This document shows positions 7,695 to 15,452 of a stretch of DNA of 28,317 nt, piece by piece. Both the position numbers and the translations under genes were made by a program. The stretch comes from Eubacteriales bacterium (GTDB lineage: Bacteria; Bacillota; Clostridia; Christensenellales; CAG-138), in the NCBI GenBank assembly GCA_028703645.1, contig JAQVML010000001.1, positions 1 through 28,317 on the forward strand, written 5' to 3'. How positions within the stretch are numbered: position 1 is the stretch's first letter; each line of letters opens with the position of its first letter. Below the pieces are notes generated by a model. That model was not told the origin of the DNA and made no database searches. It was given only the letters and a program-made list of their open reading frames with translations.

Positions 7695-8636
7695 TTATTC
7701 ATCGTGTGCGCGAAGCGACAGACCCAGCGCACTCAGTTTTGCCTGAACTTCCTCGAGCGATTTCCGGCCAAGATTACGAACCTTCATCATTTCTTCCTCG
7801 TCGCGCTGCACAAGCTCTTCAACCGTGTTGATGCCCGCGCGCTTGAGGCAGTTGTAGGAGCGGACGGAGAGATCGAGGTCTTCGATATTCATCTCCAGAA
7901 TCCGTTCTTTTTTGCTCTCTTCCTTCTCCACGAGAATTTCCACGCCGACCACGTGATCGGTGAGGTTGATGAAGAGCGCCAGATGCTCGGTCAGGATCTT
8001 TGCCGCGAGGCTAGCCGCCTCGTCTGGCTTAATGCTGCCATTCGTCCAGATTTCGAGCGTGAGCTTGTCAAAGTCCGTAATCTGGCCAACACGCGTGTTT
8101 TCAACGGTGAAGTTGACCTTCTCAATGGGCGTGAAAATCGAATCCACGGCGATCTCGCCGATGGGCATATCGTGCCGCTTGTTGCGCTCGATCGGGACAT
8201 AGCCACGGCCATTTTCCAGCATGATTTCCATGTGGAGCTTCGCGCCGCGATCCAGCGTTGCAATATGCAGCTCCGGGTTGATGATCAGCACGTCGGAATC
8301 CGGCAGGATGTCCTTCGCCTTGACTTCACCTTCGCCCGTTGCGTCGATAATCACCTTCTTGGGGCCGTCGCAATACAGCTTGCAACACAGCTCCTTGAGG
8401 TTGAGAATGATTTCGGTAACGTCTTCTTTTACGCCATCGATGATCGAGAACTCATGGAGCACACCGTCGATGCGAACGCTCGTCACCGCCACACCGGGCA
8501 GGCTTGAGAGCAGCACGCGACGCATGGAATTGCCAAGCGTAGTGCCGAATCCGCGCTCCAACGGTTCCACGACGAATTTGCCGTAGTGATCCGTTAGTTC
8601 AACACATTCGAGTTTGGGCTTTTCGATCTCCAGCAT
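7695..8636 (-). CDS. rpoA: RNA polymerase alpha subunit
   Basis: The alpha subunit dimer nucleates assembly of RNA polymerase. The 313-residue product has the N-terminal assembly domain (GFGTTLGNSMRRVLLSSLPG at about 29-48) and a linker rich in Glu/Lys near 230-245. The C-terminal domain holds the helix-hairpin-helix residues that contact UP-element DNA (VRSYNCLKRAGI and VRNLGRKSLEEV). Length is typical for Firmicutes. It stands between rpsD (50 bp upstream) and rplQ (14 bp downstream) as in other alpha operons. Confidence 0.98.
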   Translation of the reverse strand: MLEIEKPKLECVELTDHYGKFVVEPLERGFGTTLGNSMRRVLLSSLPGVAVTSVRIDGVLHEFSIIDGVKEDVTEIILNLKELCCKLYCDGPKKVIIDATGEGEVKAKDILPDSDVLIINPELHIATLDRGAKLHMEIMLENGRGYVPIERNKRHDMPIGEIAVDSIFTPIEKVNFTVENTRVGQITDFDKLTLEIWTNGSIKPDEAASLAAKILTEHLALFINLTDHVVGVEILVEKEESKKERILEMNIEDLDLSVRSYNCLKRAGINTVEELVQRDEEEMMKVRNLGRKSLEEVQAKLSALGLSLRAHDE

Positions 8637-8686
8637 TGCTTACCCTCCTTCGGTTTGTCTGTTGCGGTCCGCCAAATCAGCTTGGC

Positions 8687-9313
8687 TTACCTGGAGTAGT
8701 ACTCAACGATGAGGTGCTCTTCGATCGTCAAGTCGATATCGTCGCGCGACGGGAGAACGACGACCTTACCGGTGAGCTTTTCGGCATCCAGCTCGAGCCA
8801 TTTCGGCACGGTTCTGGCTGCACCCTGCTCTTTGAGGGTTTTGAAGAATTCGACATCATTGCTCTTTTCGCGAACGGAGACCACGTCTCCTTCTTTCACT
8901 TGGTAAGAAGCAATGTCGACCTTCTTGCCGTTGACCAAAATGTGGCCGTGGGTCACCATCTGGCGCGCCATCGGGCGGGAATCGCCAAAGTTGAGGCGGT
9001 AAGCCACGTTGTCCAGGCGGCGCTCCAGCAGCGAAAGCATGTTTTCGCCGGTGATGCCGCGCATGTTGGTCGCGAGGTCGTAATATTTGCGGAACTGGGA
9101 TTCCAGAACGCCGTATGCTCTGCGGACTTTCTGCTTCTCACGAAGCTGAATGCCGTACTCGCTCTGCTTCTTTCTGCCCTGTCCATGCATTCCCGGAGGG
9201 GTGTGGCGCTTGTTGACCGCGCACTTTTCGCTGAAGCAGCGATCGCCCTTGAGGAAAAGTTTGGTGCCTTCTCTGCGGCATTGCCTGCAGACGGAACCGG
9301 TATATCTTGCCAT
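8687..9313 (-). CDS. rpsD: 30S ribosomal protein S4 (zinc-binding form)
   Basis: uS4 is a primary 16S rRNA binder needed for early 30S assembly. The true start is the ATG giving MARYTGSVCRQC, 208 residues; a longer in-frame opening 15 codons upstream lacks homology. Four cysteines (C9, C12, C26, C31) mark the zinc-containing C+ form. The S4 RNA-binding domain follows (RLDNVAYRLNFGDSRPMARQ at about residue 95 onward). In Bacillus rpsD is autoregulated and stands alone. Here it is embedded in the alpha operon, 14 bp after rpsK. Confidence 0.98.
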   Translation of the reverse strand: MARYTGSVCRQCRREGTKLFLKGDRCFSEKCAVNKRHTPPGMHGQGRKKQSEYGIQLREKQKVRRAYGVLESQFRKYYDLATNMRGITGENMLSLLERRLDNVAYRLNFGDSRPMARQMVTHGHILVNGKKVDIASYQVKEGDVVSVREKSNDVEFFKTLKEQGAARTVPKWLELDAEKLTGKVVVLPSRDDIDLTIEEHLIVEYYSR

Positions 9314-9327
9314 ATCGCTTTCCCTCC

Positions 9328-9735
9328 TTAAACTCTTCTGCGCTTGGGCGGGCGGCATCCGTTGTGCGGAATGGGCGTCACGTCCTTGATCATGTTGACA
9401 TCCAGGCCTGCGGTCTGCAGGGCGCGGATTGCCGACTCACGGCCGGAGCCGGGGCCTTTGACATAGACCTCAACGGTCTTGAGGCCGTGCTCCATCGCGC
9501 CGCGCGCGGCGGTCTCCGCCGCCATCTGCGCTGCAAACGGCGTGGACTTCTTCGAACCGCGGAACCCGAGCGAACCCGCGCTCGACCAGCTCAGGGCGTT
9601 GCCCTGCAGGTCGGTGATGGTCACCAGGGTGTTGTTGAAGGAGGAGCGGATGTGCGCTGCCCCGCGCTCAATGTTCTTGCGCTCGCGGCGCTTGCGCGTG
9701 GTGGCGGTCTTCTTGACTTGCTTTGCTGCTGCCAT
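9328..9735 (-). CDS. rpsK: 30S ribosomal protein S11
   Basis: uS11 forms part of the 30S platform near the mRNA exit site. The 135-residue sequence carries the family core GAAHIRSSFNNTLVTITD and the C-terminal signature IKDVTPIPHNGCRPPKRRRV. Its basic N-terminus (KQVKKTATTRKRRERKN) is typical. It lies 15 bp downstream of rpsM and 14 bp upstream of rpsD, each gap holding a GGAGG-type ribosome binding site. Confidence 0.98.
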   Translation of the reverse strand: MAAAKQVKKTATTRKRRERKNIERGAAHIRSSFNNTLVTITDLQGNALSWSSAGSLGFRGSKKSTPFAAQMAAETAARGAMEHGLKTVEVYVKGPGSGRESAIRALQTAGLDVNMIKDVTPIPHNGCRPPKRRRV

Positions 9736-9750
9736 AATCGCTTTTCCTCC

Positions 9751-10119
9751 TTACCGTTTCTTGCCGCTCTGCGAGCGCTTGGGTCCCTTGCGCGTGCGAG
9801 CGTTCTGCTTGGTGCTCTGTCCGCGAACAGGCAGACCTTTACGGTGCCGTACGCCGCGGTAGCAGCCGATTTCAATCAGCCGCTTGATGTTCATCGAGGT
9901 TTCGCGGCGAAGATCGCCTTCCACCTTGACGTGGTGATCAATGTAGTCTCTCAGTTTAGAGACGTCGCTTTCCGCCAAGTCGCGGACGCGGATGTCGGGG
10001 TCGACACCGGTCGCGGACAATATTTCCAAAGCGGTCTTGTGGCCGATCCCATAGATATAGGTCAAGCCGTACTCGATCCGTTTGTCTCTGGGAAGGTCAA
10101 CGCCAGAAATACGTGCCAT
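9751..10119 (-). CDS. rpsM: 30S ribosomal protein S13
   Basis: uS13 sits in the 30S head and contacts tRNA and the large subunit through bridge B1. The 122-residue product starts MARISGVDLPRDKRIEYGLT and ends in the usual very basic tail (GQSTKQNARTRKGPKRSQSG). The helix-hairpin-helix-like YIYGIGHKTALEIL is present. It is preceded by a 119-bp spacer with a nested inverted repeat, unlike most junctions in this operon, which could be a translational control element for the alpha-operon portion. Confidence 0.98.
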   Translation of the reverse strand: MARISGVDLPRDKRIEYGLTYIYGIGHKTALEILSATGVDPDIRVRDLAESDVSKLRDYIDHHVKVEGDLRRETSMNIKRLIEIGCYRGVRHRKGLPVRGQSTKQNARTRKGPKRSQSGKKR

Positions 10120-10238
10120 ATCGTTCCTTTACCTCCGTAAATAGTCGTGGATGGTTATTTATATCAGCATCCGCCGGAAACGTAAATCATGGTCTCCCAT
10201 CCCTTACGCAGCCGCTCCGACGGTTTTGTTCCTGAAAA
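10120..10238 (-). promoter_or_regulatory. Putative structured mRNA element between rpmJ and rpsM
   Basis: In the minus-strand RNA three nested helices form: CCGUCGGA with UCCGGCGG (8 bp, one U-G), GCGUAA-side CGUAA with UUACG (5 bp), and AUGG with CCAU closing a GAGA tetraloop. They span 10171-10223. The ribosome binding site of rpsM follows about 45 nt later. In gammaproteobacteria a pseudoknot upstream of rpsM mediates S4 autoregulation. This element is not recognisably the same, so function is inferred only from position and pairing. Confidence 0.45.
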
Positions 10239-10352
10239 TCAGCCCTGCTTCTGTTTGTGCTTGGGGTTTTCGCAGATAACCATGATGCGGCCTTTGCGCT
10301 TGATGATCTTGCATTTCTCGCAAATGGGTTTCACACTCGGTCTTACTTTCAT
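10239..10352 (-). CDS. rpmJ: 50S ribosomal protein L36 (zinc form)
   Basis: bL36 is the smallest large-subunit protein and binds 23S rRNA near the base of the L7/L12 stalk. The 37-residue reading frame translates as MKVRPSVKPICEKCK, continuing to a basic C-terminus ending HKQKQG. Zinc ligands C11, C14, C27 and H32 are all present, which identifies the zinc-containing form. GGAGAACCACC precedes the ATG. It sits in its standard place between infA and rpsM, with 113 bp to infA and 119 bp to rpsM. Confidence 0.96.
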   Translation of the reverse strand: MKVRPSVKPICEKCKIIKRKGRIMVICENPKHKQKQG

Positions 10353-10465
10353 GGTGGTTCTCCTTTCGCTTCCTATCGTCGAAAAATCATTTTTCTAAAA
10401 AGCTGCGCTTTGATGAATCCAGACTTGTTCTCATCTCGTTTCGCAAAACGCCGCTCTTTTCAAAA

Positions 10466-10687
10466 TCAGTTCTTGCCGCGCCAGGTGATGCGCCCGCGTG
10501 ACAGATCGTACGGAGAGAGCTCCACGGTGACCCTGTCACCCGGCAGAATCCGAATGAAATTCATTCGAAGCTTCCCCGAAATCGTTGCGAGTATCTTGTG
10601 ACCGTTCTGGAGCTTTACCTCGAACATAGCGTTCGGGAAGGAATCCGAAACGACACCTTCTACTTCAATAACGTCCTGTTTTGACAA
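10466..10687 (-). CDS. infA: Translation initiation factor IF-1
   Basis: IF-1 binds the ribosomal A site during initiation. The 73-residue OB-fold protein reads MSKQDVIEVEGVVSDSFPNA and contains the conserved KLRMNFIRILPGDRV, with the full family length. The start codon is TTG. There is no in-frame ATG upstream at a suitable place, the N-terminus aligns exactly with Bacillus IF-1, and AGGAGG lies six to seven bases upstream. It follows the KOW-domain gene by 73 bp; that gap contains a perfect 14-bp palindrome. Confidence 0.97.
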   Translation of the reverse strand: MSKQDVIEVEGVVSDSFPNAMFEVKLQNGHKILATISGKLRMNFIRILPGDRVTVELSPYDLSRGRITWRGKN

Positions 10688-10718
10688 GCTATCCCTCCTA
10701 ATTTGTCTGTCTCAACAC

Positions 10719-10732
10719 GGTTTGATCAAACC
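10719..10732. repeat. Perfect 14-bp palindrome between the KOW gene and infA
   Basis: GGTTTGATCAAACC is an uninterrupted palindrome 32 bp upstream of the infA start codon. It has no U tract, so it is not a terminator. It could be a small operator or a weak RNA hairpin. Confidence 0.4.
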
Positions 10733-10760
10733 TTGATTTCGCAAAGTTGTATTGCGGAAT

Positions 10761-11036
10761 CTAACCGATGTTGTAACCGAATAATTTTAACGCATTTCGC
10801 ACATCCGCGTCCAGTATTTCTTTACTTTCTGCGAATTTTTTTGCAATTTCGTCCGATTTTGGGGGCTCAATGTGCAAATGCGAGAGCTTTTTCTTCTTCG
10901 GTCGCGCAAGTTTTCGCGTTTCCCCGTCGCTTAAAAGCACATGGTTCTCATCCGCTATTCCGACGATGAGGAATGCTCTGCCTTTATCATGCCCGGCTCG
11001 CGAGGTGCAAACCCTGCCGATCACCGGTTCGTTCAT
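10761..11036 (-). CDS. KOW-domain RNA-binding protein (L14e-like)
   Basis: This 91-residue protein has an N-terminal KOW-like beta segment: VIGRVCTSRAGHDKGRAFLIV, then ENHVLLSDGETRKLARPKKKKLSHL, similar to archaeal/eukaryotic L14e and to small KOW proteins encoded between map and infA in many Clostridia. A basic patch (residues 45-50) suits RNA binding. The C-terminal 40 residues are probably helical. Its ATG overlaps the map stop in an ATGA, so translation is coupled. Its precise role is unknown; a ribosome-associated function is inferred from context. Confidence 0.85.
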   Translation of the reverse strand: MNEPVIGRVCTSRAGHDKGRAFLIVGIADENHVLLSDGETRKLARPKKKKLSHLHIEPPKSDEIAKKFAESKEILDADVRNALKLFGYNIG

Positions 11037-11812
11037 GCGCGCTCTTCCTCCTCGTGCAGGGTCAGAAGTCTCGGTTCCCCTTCGGTGATCAGTACGGTGT
11101 TTTCATAGTGCGCGGAAGGTTTGCCGTCCGCCGTAACGACCGTCCAGCCGTCGTCGAGCTGGTACACGCGATGCGTTCCCAGATTGATCATCGGCTCAAT
11201 CGCAATGGTCATGCCCGCTTCCAGTCTTGCCCCGCGCCCGAAGCGCGTGTTGTCCCAGAAGTTTGGCACCTCGGGATCTTCGTGCATATGCCGTCCAATC
11301 CCGTGTCCAACCAGGTCGCGTACCACGCCGTAGCCGTGTGCCTGCGCGTGCGCCTGCACCGCTCTTGCGATATCCGAGATACGGCAACCGGGTTTGGCAA
11401 AACGAATTCCTTCGAAGAAGCATTCCTTCGTCACGCGGACGAGTTCTTGCGTCTCCTCCGGCACGTTGCCGATGAGCACCGTGCGCGCTGCGTCTCCGTG
11501 AAACCCGTTTTTACACGCGCCTACGTCCAGAGAAAGAATATCTCCGTCCTTGAGGCGGACATGCCCGGGAATTCCGTGAACCACCTGCGCGTTGATCGAG
11601 GTGCAGATGCTCTTCGGATAGCCATTGTAGTTCAGAAACGAGGCTTCCGCGCCGCGGCTCTTGATGTAAGAAGCCGCGATGTCGTCCAACTCCTGCGTCG
11701 TCATACCGATCTCGGCAGATTTCGCAAGCAGGTTCAGCGTCTCTTCTACAATGCGCCCCGCCTCGTCCATCTTTTCAATGTCGGAAGCGGACTTAATCGT
11801 GATCCCGCTCAT
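11033..11812 (-). CDS. map: Methionine aminopeptidase, type I
   Basis: MAP removes the initiator methionine from nascent proteins in the cytoplasm. The 259-residue enzyme has the complete dinuclear metal site: D96 (SLDVGA), D107 (FHGDAART), H170 (VGHGIGRHMHEDP), E206 (IAIEPMI) and E237 (HYENTVLI). The substrate-contacting H79 (VVHGIPG) is also present. There is no N-terminal zinc-finger extension, so it is the short type I form. It overlaps adk upstream and the KOW gene downstream by 4 nt each (ATGA), indicating a tightly coupled adk-map-KOW block. Confidence 0.98.
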   Translation of the reverse strand: MSGITIKSASDIEKMDEAGRIVEETLNLLAKSAEIGMTTQELDDIAASYIKSRGAEASFLNYNGYPKSICTSINAQVVHGIPGHVRLKDGDILSLDVGACKNGFHGDAARTVLIGNVPEETQELVRVTKECFFEGIRFAKPGCRISDIARAVQAHAQAHGYGVVRDLVGHGIGRHMHEDPEVPNFWDNTRFGRGARLEAGMTIAIEPMINLGTHRVYQLDDGWTVVTADGKPSAHYENTVLITEGEPRLLTLHEEEERA

Positions 11813-12426
11813 TTTGAAAGCACCGCGCGGATTGCTGCGTCAACCGTATCGATATCCGCATTTCCGTTTACCGTATGCAGCAGGCCCTTTTTGATGTAGT
11901 AATCGATCAGGGGCTTGGTCGAGCGTTCGTAGACGACGAGGCGGTTACGCACCGTTTCTTCCTTATCGTCCTCGCGCTGATACAGCGCCGCACCGCAAAC
12001 GCAGTTTGGCTCCGCATAGGTAGACACATGGTACGCCGCCCCGCAGGATGCGCACATTCTCCGTCCGCTGATGCGCTTGATGAGCGTTTCAACCGGCACG
12101 TCGATGTTGATCACGTAGTCGATCTCGCTGATTGTTTCCAGCGCTTCCGCCTGCGCGATCTTGCGCGGAAATCCATCGAAGAGGAATCCGTTTTTGCAGT
12201 CCTCTTTTTGAATGCGGTTCTTCACCATCCCAAGGATGACGTCGTCCGGCACTAGTTCGCCGCGATCGATCAAATCTTTGGCTTCCTTGCCGAGCTTGGT
12301 TCCTTCACGCATTTCGGCGCGGAGCATGTCTCCCGTCGAAATATGCGCAATCTGGTACGTCTGGGCGATCTTGACCGCCTGTGTACCCTTTCCCGCGCCT
12401 GGCGGGCCTAAAAAAATCAGTTTCAT
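11809..12426 (-). CDS. adk: Adenylate kinase with unusual zinc-lid spacing
   Basis: Adenylate kinase interconverts ATP, AMP and ADP. The 205-residue protein has the P-loop GPPGAGKGTQ at 7-16, the AMP-site segment ISTGDMLR and the DGFPR motif (84-88). The lid contains four cysteines, C125-x2-C128 and C142-x-C144. In the usual Gram-positive zinc lid the second pair is CxxC or CxxD and the loop is about three residues longer, so this lid is shortened with a CxC. It is 179 bp downstream of secY and overlaps map by 4 nt. Confidence 0.97.
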   Translation of the reverse strand: MKLIFLGPPGAGKGTQAVKIAQTYQIAHISTGDMLRAEMREGTKLGKEAKDLIDRGELVPDDVILGMVKNRIQKEDCKNGFLFDGFPRKIAQAEALETISEIDYVINIDVPVETLIKRISGRRMCASCGAAYHVSTYAEPNCVCGAALYQREDDKEETVRNRLVVYERSTKPLIDYYIKKGLLHTVNGNADIDTVDAAIRAVLSK

Positions 12427-12605
12427 CGCGTTTCCTCCGGTCTAAGCGCGTTTCCGCATTGCTGCGCATTTGCTTCGCTTGTTCCGTTCATTCGCTGTTT
12501 GCGCTGCATCCCGCATTTCCGCGGAACCGGCGCGCCGGTAGGTTACCGGCACGCCATTGTCCGCTTGTAAGCTTTGCGGGCGCAAAACGCCAGCCGCGTG
12601 TTTGA
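12427..12605. repeat. Palindrome cluster in the secY-adk spacer
   Basis: Four adjacent inverted repeats are packed into about 70 bp: TTCCGCGGAA (12517-12526), ACCGGCGCGCCGGT (12526-12539), GCCGGTA/TACCGGC with a 3-nt loop (12534-12550), and TTTGCG/CGCAAA with GG between (12573-12586). The second and third share an arm and are mutually exclusive as RNA folds. The remaining 70 bp toward adk is rich in short GCGAA-like words in the transcribed strand. No U tract and no promoter are evident, so this may be a repeat element or a regulatory RNA segment. Confidence 0.5.
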
Positions 12606-13862
12606 TTAGTTAAGGAATCCCTTGTAGTGGCGCATGAGCATGTGGCTTTCGAGCTGGTTCGTCGTCTCAAGGGCAACGTTGACCATGATCAGCACACTGG
12701 TTGCACCAAACGCGCTGCTCTCCGCCATGCCTCTCATCGCCAGCTGAGGGAAGATCGCAACCACCGCGAGGAAGAGCGAGCCGAACAGCGTGAGGCGTCC
12801 GGAGATCTTTCCGAGGTAGTCGCTCGTCGGCTTGCCGGGGCGAATGCCCGTGATGAAGCCGCCGTTTTGCTGCAGGTTCTTCGACATTTCGATCGGATTA
12901 AACGTCACGCTCGAATAGAAGAATCCGAAGCCGATGATCAACAGCGCATAGATGACGTAGTAGATCGCGCTGTTCGTGCCCATATACGTTTTATAGAACG
13001 CATAGAACGCGCCGTCCGGCTTGAACTGGGCAATCATGCCCGGGAACTGCAGGAACGTGAGCGCGAAGATCAGCGGCAGAACGCCGTTGGAGTTCGCCCT
13101 GATCGGCAGATAGGTGCTCTGTCCGCCATACATCTTGCGTCCGACCACGCGCTTTGCATACTGCACGGGGATGCGGCGCTGCGCCTGATCCACATGGGTC
13201 ACCAGCGTGATGAGTCCGACAACCAGAATCGTCAGAAGCAGCAGTTCCCAGATGGGAAGCGTACCGACGAAGAGCTGTTGACCGAGGCTGATGAACGTCT
13301 TGGGTACGCGCGAAACGATGGATGCAAAGATCAGCATCGAAACGCCGTTGCCGATTCCGTCCTCGGTGATACGCTCGCCCAACCACATTAAGAATGCGGT
13401 ACCTGCGGTGGAGCAAATGCCAATGGTGGCATACGTCAGCCAGCTGGTGTCGACCAGATACTGGGTACCGAGGCCGATGAAGATACCGATGGACTGAACC
13501 ATGGCCAGCGCAATACCGGTATAACGGGTGATTTTCTCGATCTTGATCTTCCCGTCCTCCTCCTTGCTCATGCGCTCCAATGCAGGAATCGCAATGGTCA
13601 GGAGTTGGATGATAATCGACGCGTTGATATAGGGTGAAATACCCATCGCAAAGATCGTAAACTGGCTGAACGAACTACCAGTGAGCAGATCGAGAAAGCC
13701 GAGAATGTCGTATTGCGACACGGCGCTCTTGAGGAGCACCGTATTGACGCCGGGAATCGGAATGAAACTTCCGAGCCGGTAGACCACGATCAGCAGAAGC
13801 GTAATGAGCATCTTCTTGCGGATCTCTTTGATCTTAAACGCGTTGATATATGTCTGGAACAT
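12606..13862 (-). CDS. secY: Protein translocase channel subunit SecY
   Basis: SecY is the ten-helix membrane channel of the Sec translocase. The 418-residue sequence begins with a short cytoplasmic N-terminus (MFQTYINAFKIKEIRKK). It contains the plug/TM2 region with MGISPYINASIIIQLL and the C5 loop QYAKRVVGRKMYGGQSTYLP with its conserved arginine. The C-terminal MRHYKGFLN is also typical. Length is slightly shorter than E. coli SecY and usual for Clostridia. Its start codon overlaps the rplO stop by one base (TAATG). Confidence 0.98.
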   Translation of the reverse strand: MFQTYINAFKIKEIRKKMLITLLLIVVYRLGSFIPIPGVNTVLLKSAVSQYDILGFLDLLTGSSFSQFTIFAMGISPYINASIIIQLLTIAIPALERMSKEEDGKIKIEKITRYTGIALAMVQSIGIFIGLGTQYLVDTSWLTYATIGICSTAGTAFLMWLGERITEDGIGNGVSMLIFASIVSRVPKTFISLGQQLFVGTLPIWELLLLTILVVGLITLVTHVDQAQRRIPVQYAKRVVGRKMYGGQSTYLPIRANSNGVLPLIFALTFLQFPGMIAQFKPDGAFYAFYKTYMGTNSAIYYVIYALLIIGFGFFYSSVTFNPIEMSKNLQQNGGFITGIRPGKPTSDYLGKISGRLTLFGSLFLAVVAIFPQLAMRGMAESSAFGATSVLIMVNVALETTNQLESHMLMRHYKGFLN

Positions 13863-14305
13863 TAGCCGATCACCTCAACACTTCCACCGGCAGCCTTGAT
13901 CGCAGTCTGAGCGGATTGAGAGAACTTCGCCGCCTTAACGTCCAGTTTCTTCGTCAGCTCGCCGCCGCCCAAAACCTTCAGGCCGTCCTTTTCGATCTTG
14001 CTGATCATGCCGGATTTCTTCAGCAGTTCAGCCGTCACTACGGTGCCGTTCTCCAACCCGTCGAGGTCGGAAACGTTGATAATCGTGTATTCTTTTCCAA
14101 AGATATTGGTAAAGCCGCGCTTCGGCAAACGGCGTGCAAGCGGCATCTGTCCGCCTTCAAAACCGTTCTTTTTGCTACCGCTGCGTGCCTTCTGGCCCTT
14201 GTGACCCTTCGTAGAGGTCTTGCCCATACCGCTGCCGGTACCACGACCGATGCGCTTGGGGGCTTTGACCGAACCGGGGGCGGGCGATAATTCATGGAGT
14301 TTCAT
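13862..14305 (-). CDS. rplO: 50S ribosomal protein L15
   Basis: uL15 binds 23S rRNA late in 50S assembly. The 147-residue protein has the characteristic glycine/basic N-terminus (MKLHELSPAPGSVKAPKRIG then GSGMGKTSTKGHKGQKARSG) and the C-terminal L15e-like fold. It is 18 bp downstream of rpmD and overlaps secY by one base, the conserved spc-operon arrangement. Confidence 0.98.
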   Translation of the reverse strand: MKLHELSPAPGSVKAPKRIGRGTGSGMGKTSTKGHKGQKARSGSKKNGFEGGQMPLARRLPKRGFTNIFGKEYTIINVSDLDGLENGTVVTAELLKKSGMISKIEKDGLKVLGGGELTKKLDVKAAKFSQSAQTAIKAAGGSVEVIG

Positions 14306-14323
14306 GATGCACGTCCTCCTGCC

Positions 14324-14527
14324 TTAAACTTCTTCCACCGTGATCAGGTGCTTGACCTTAAAGATCATGCCGCGCGTGCAGGCGTTATCCGGCTGGGTAA
14401 CGGTGCTATGGAGCTTTTTGAGGCCCAGCGCGACGACCGTCGCCTGCTGATCTTTCAGGCAGCCGATCGGGCTCTTAACGAGCGTTATCTTGAGTTTTTT
14501 GGCCTCCGCCGCTGTTGCTTTCGCCAT
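14324..14527 (-). CDS. rpmD: 50S ribosomal protein L30
   Basis: uL30 is a small large-subunit protein. The start giving MAKATAAEAKKLKITLVKSP (67 residues) is chosen because GGAGG lies eight bases upstream; a longer opening reads into the end of rpsE. The core KITLVKSPIGCLKDQQATV and the terminal GMIFKVKHLITVEE match the family. The N-terminus is about eight residues longer than most bacterial L30. The gap to rpsE is 13 bp. Confidence 0.96.
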   Translation of the reverse strand: MAKATAAEAKKLKITLVKSPIGCLKDQQATVVALGLKKLHSTVTQPDNACTRGMIFKVKHLITVEEV

Positions 14528-14540
14528 TGTAGCGTCCTCC

Positions 14541-15050
14541 TTAACCCAAGATCTCTTCCACGGACTTGCCGCGGGCCTTGGCAATCTGCTCCACCGTGCG
14601 CAGCTGGCTCAGGCCTTCAATGGTGGCCTTGACGCAGTTGCTGGGGTTGTTGGAGCCATAAGATTTCGTACGGATATCGCGAATGCCAACCATTTCGAGC
14701 ACTGCACGAGCGGGGCCGCCTGCGATAACGCCGGTACCTTCTTCAGCGGGCAGCATGCGGACATGCCCCTTGCTGAATCTGCCTTCCACGGCGTGGGGAA
14801 TCGTTGTACCCACGATGGGAACATCGACCATATGACGCTTCGCGTCTTCAACGCCCTTACGAACGGCTTCCGGAATTTCCGCGGCTTTGCCGAGGCCAAC
14901 GCCGACTTTGCCTTTTTCGTTTCCGACGACCATCAGCGCGGTGAACCGGAAGTTCTTACCACCCTTGACAACCTTCGCAACACGATTGATCGAAACCAGG
15001 CGCTCTTTGAATTCGCTGGGCTCTTTCTCGAATCTCCTGTTGTTTTGCAT
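14541..15050 (-). CDS. rpsE: 30S ribosomal protein S5
   Basis: uS5 is at the mRNA entry side of the 30S subunit and affects decoding accuracy. The 169-residue protein has the S5 double-stranded RNA-binding domain (LVSINRVAKVVKGGKNFRFT, about 18-37) and the GKVGVGLGKAAEIPEAVRKG segment. The C-terminal domain includes GVIAGGPARAVLEMVGIRDI. It is 12 bp downstream of rplR. Confidence 0.98.
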   Translation of the reverse strand: MQNNRRFEKEPSEFKERLVSINRVAKVVKGGKNFRFTALMVVGNEKGKVGVGLGKAAEIPEAVRKGVEDAKRHMVDVPIVGTTIPHAVEGRFSKGHVRMLPAEEGTGVIAGGPARAVLEMVGIRDIRTKSYGSNNPSNCVKATIEGLSQLRTVEQIAKARGKSVEEILG

Positions 15051-15062
15051 GTTCGTTCCTCC

Positions 15063-15431
15063 TTAGAAGTCCAGCCCGGCTTTGCGAGCGCCGTCCGCGA
15101 GTGCGGCTACGCGCCCGGTGTAGAGGTAACCACTACGGTCGAACACGACCTTGGTGACTCCCTTCGCCTTAGCGCGTGCGCCAACGAGTTCGCCGACGAG
15201 AGCGGCTTGTTCAACCTTGCTCTTGCCCTCCAGCTTGCCCTTGATGTCGGCGTCCAGCGTGGAAGCTGCGACCAAGGTGTTTCCAACGGTGTCATCGATC
15301 ACCTGCGCGTAGATGTGTGTGGTGCTGCGGTAAACGTTCAAACGGGGACGCTCTGCGGTACCAACGATATTCTTGCGCATGCGGTAATGACGATCCACGC
15401 GAATCGCGTTTTTATCGATTTTGCTAAACAT
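15063..15431 (-). CDS. rplR: 50S ribosomal protein L18
   Basis: uL18 binds 5S rRNA together with L5 in the central protuberance. The 122-residue sequence carries RHYRMRKNIVGTAERPRLNV near the N-terminus and ends in the family signature VVFDRSGYLYTGRVAALADG plus ARKAGLDF. It is located 21 bp after rplF. Its partner L5 in this genome has a long extra N-terminus, but L18 itself has normal length. Confidence 0.98.
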   Translation of the reverse strand: MFSKIDKNAIRVDRHYRMRKNIVGTAERPRLNVYRSTTHIYAQVIDDTVGNTLVAASTLDADIKGKLEGKSKVEQAALVGELVGARAKAKGVTKVVFDRSGYLYTGRVAALADGARKAGLDF

Positions 15432-15452
15432 CTTTCGTCACTCCTTCCTGCT

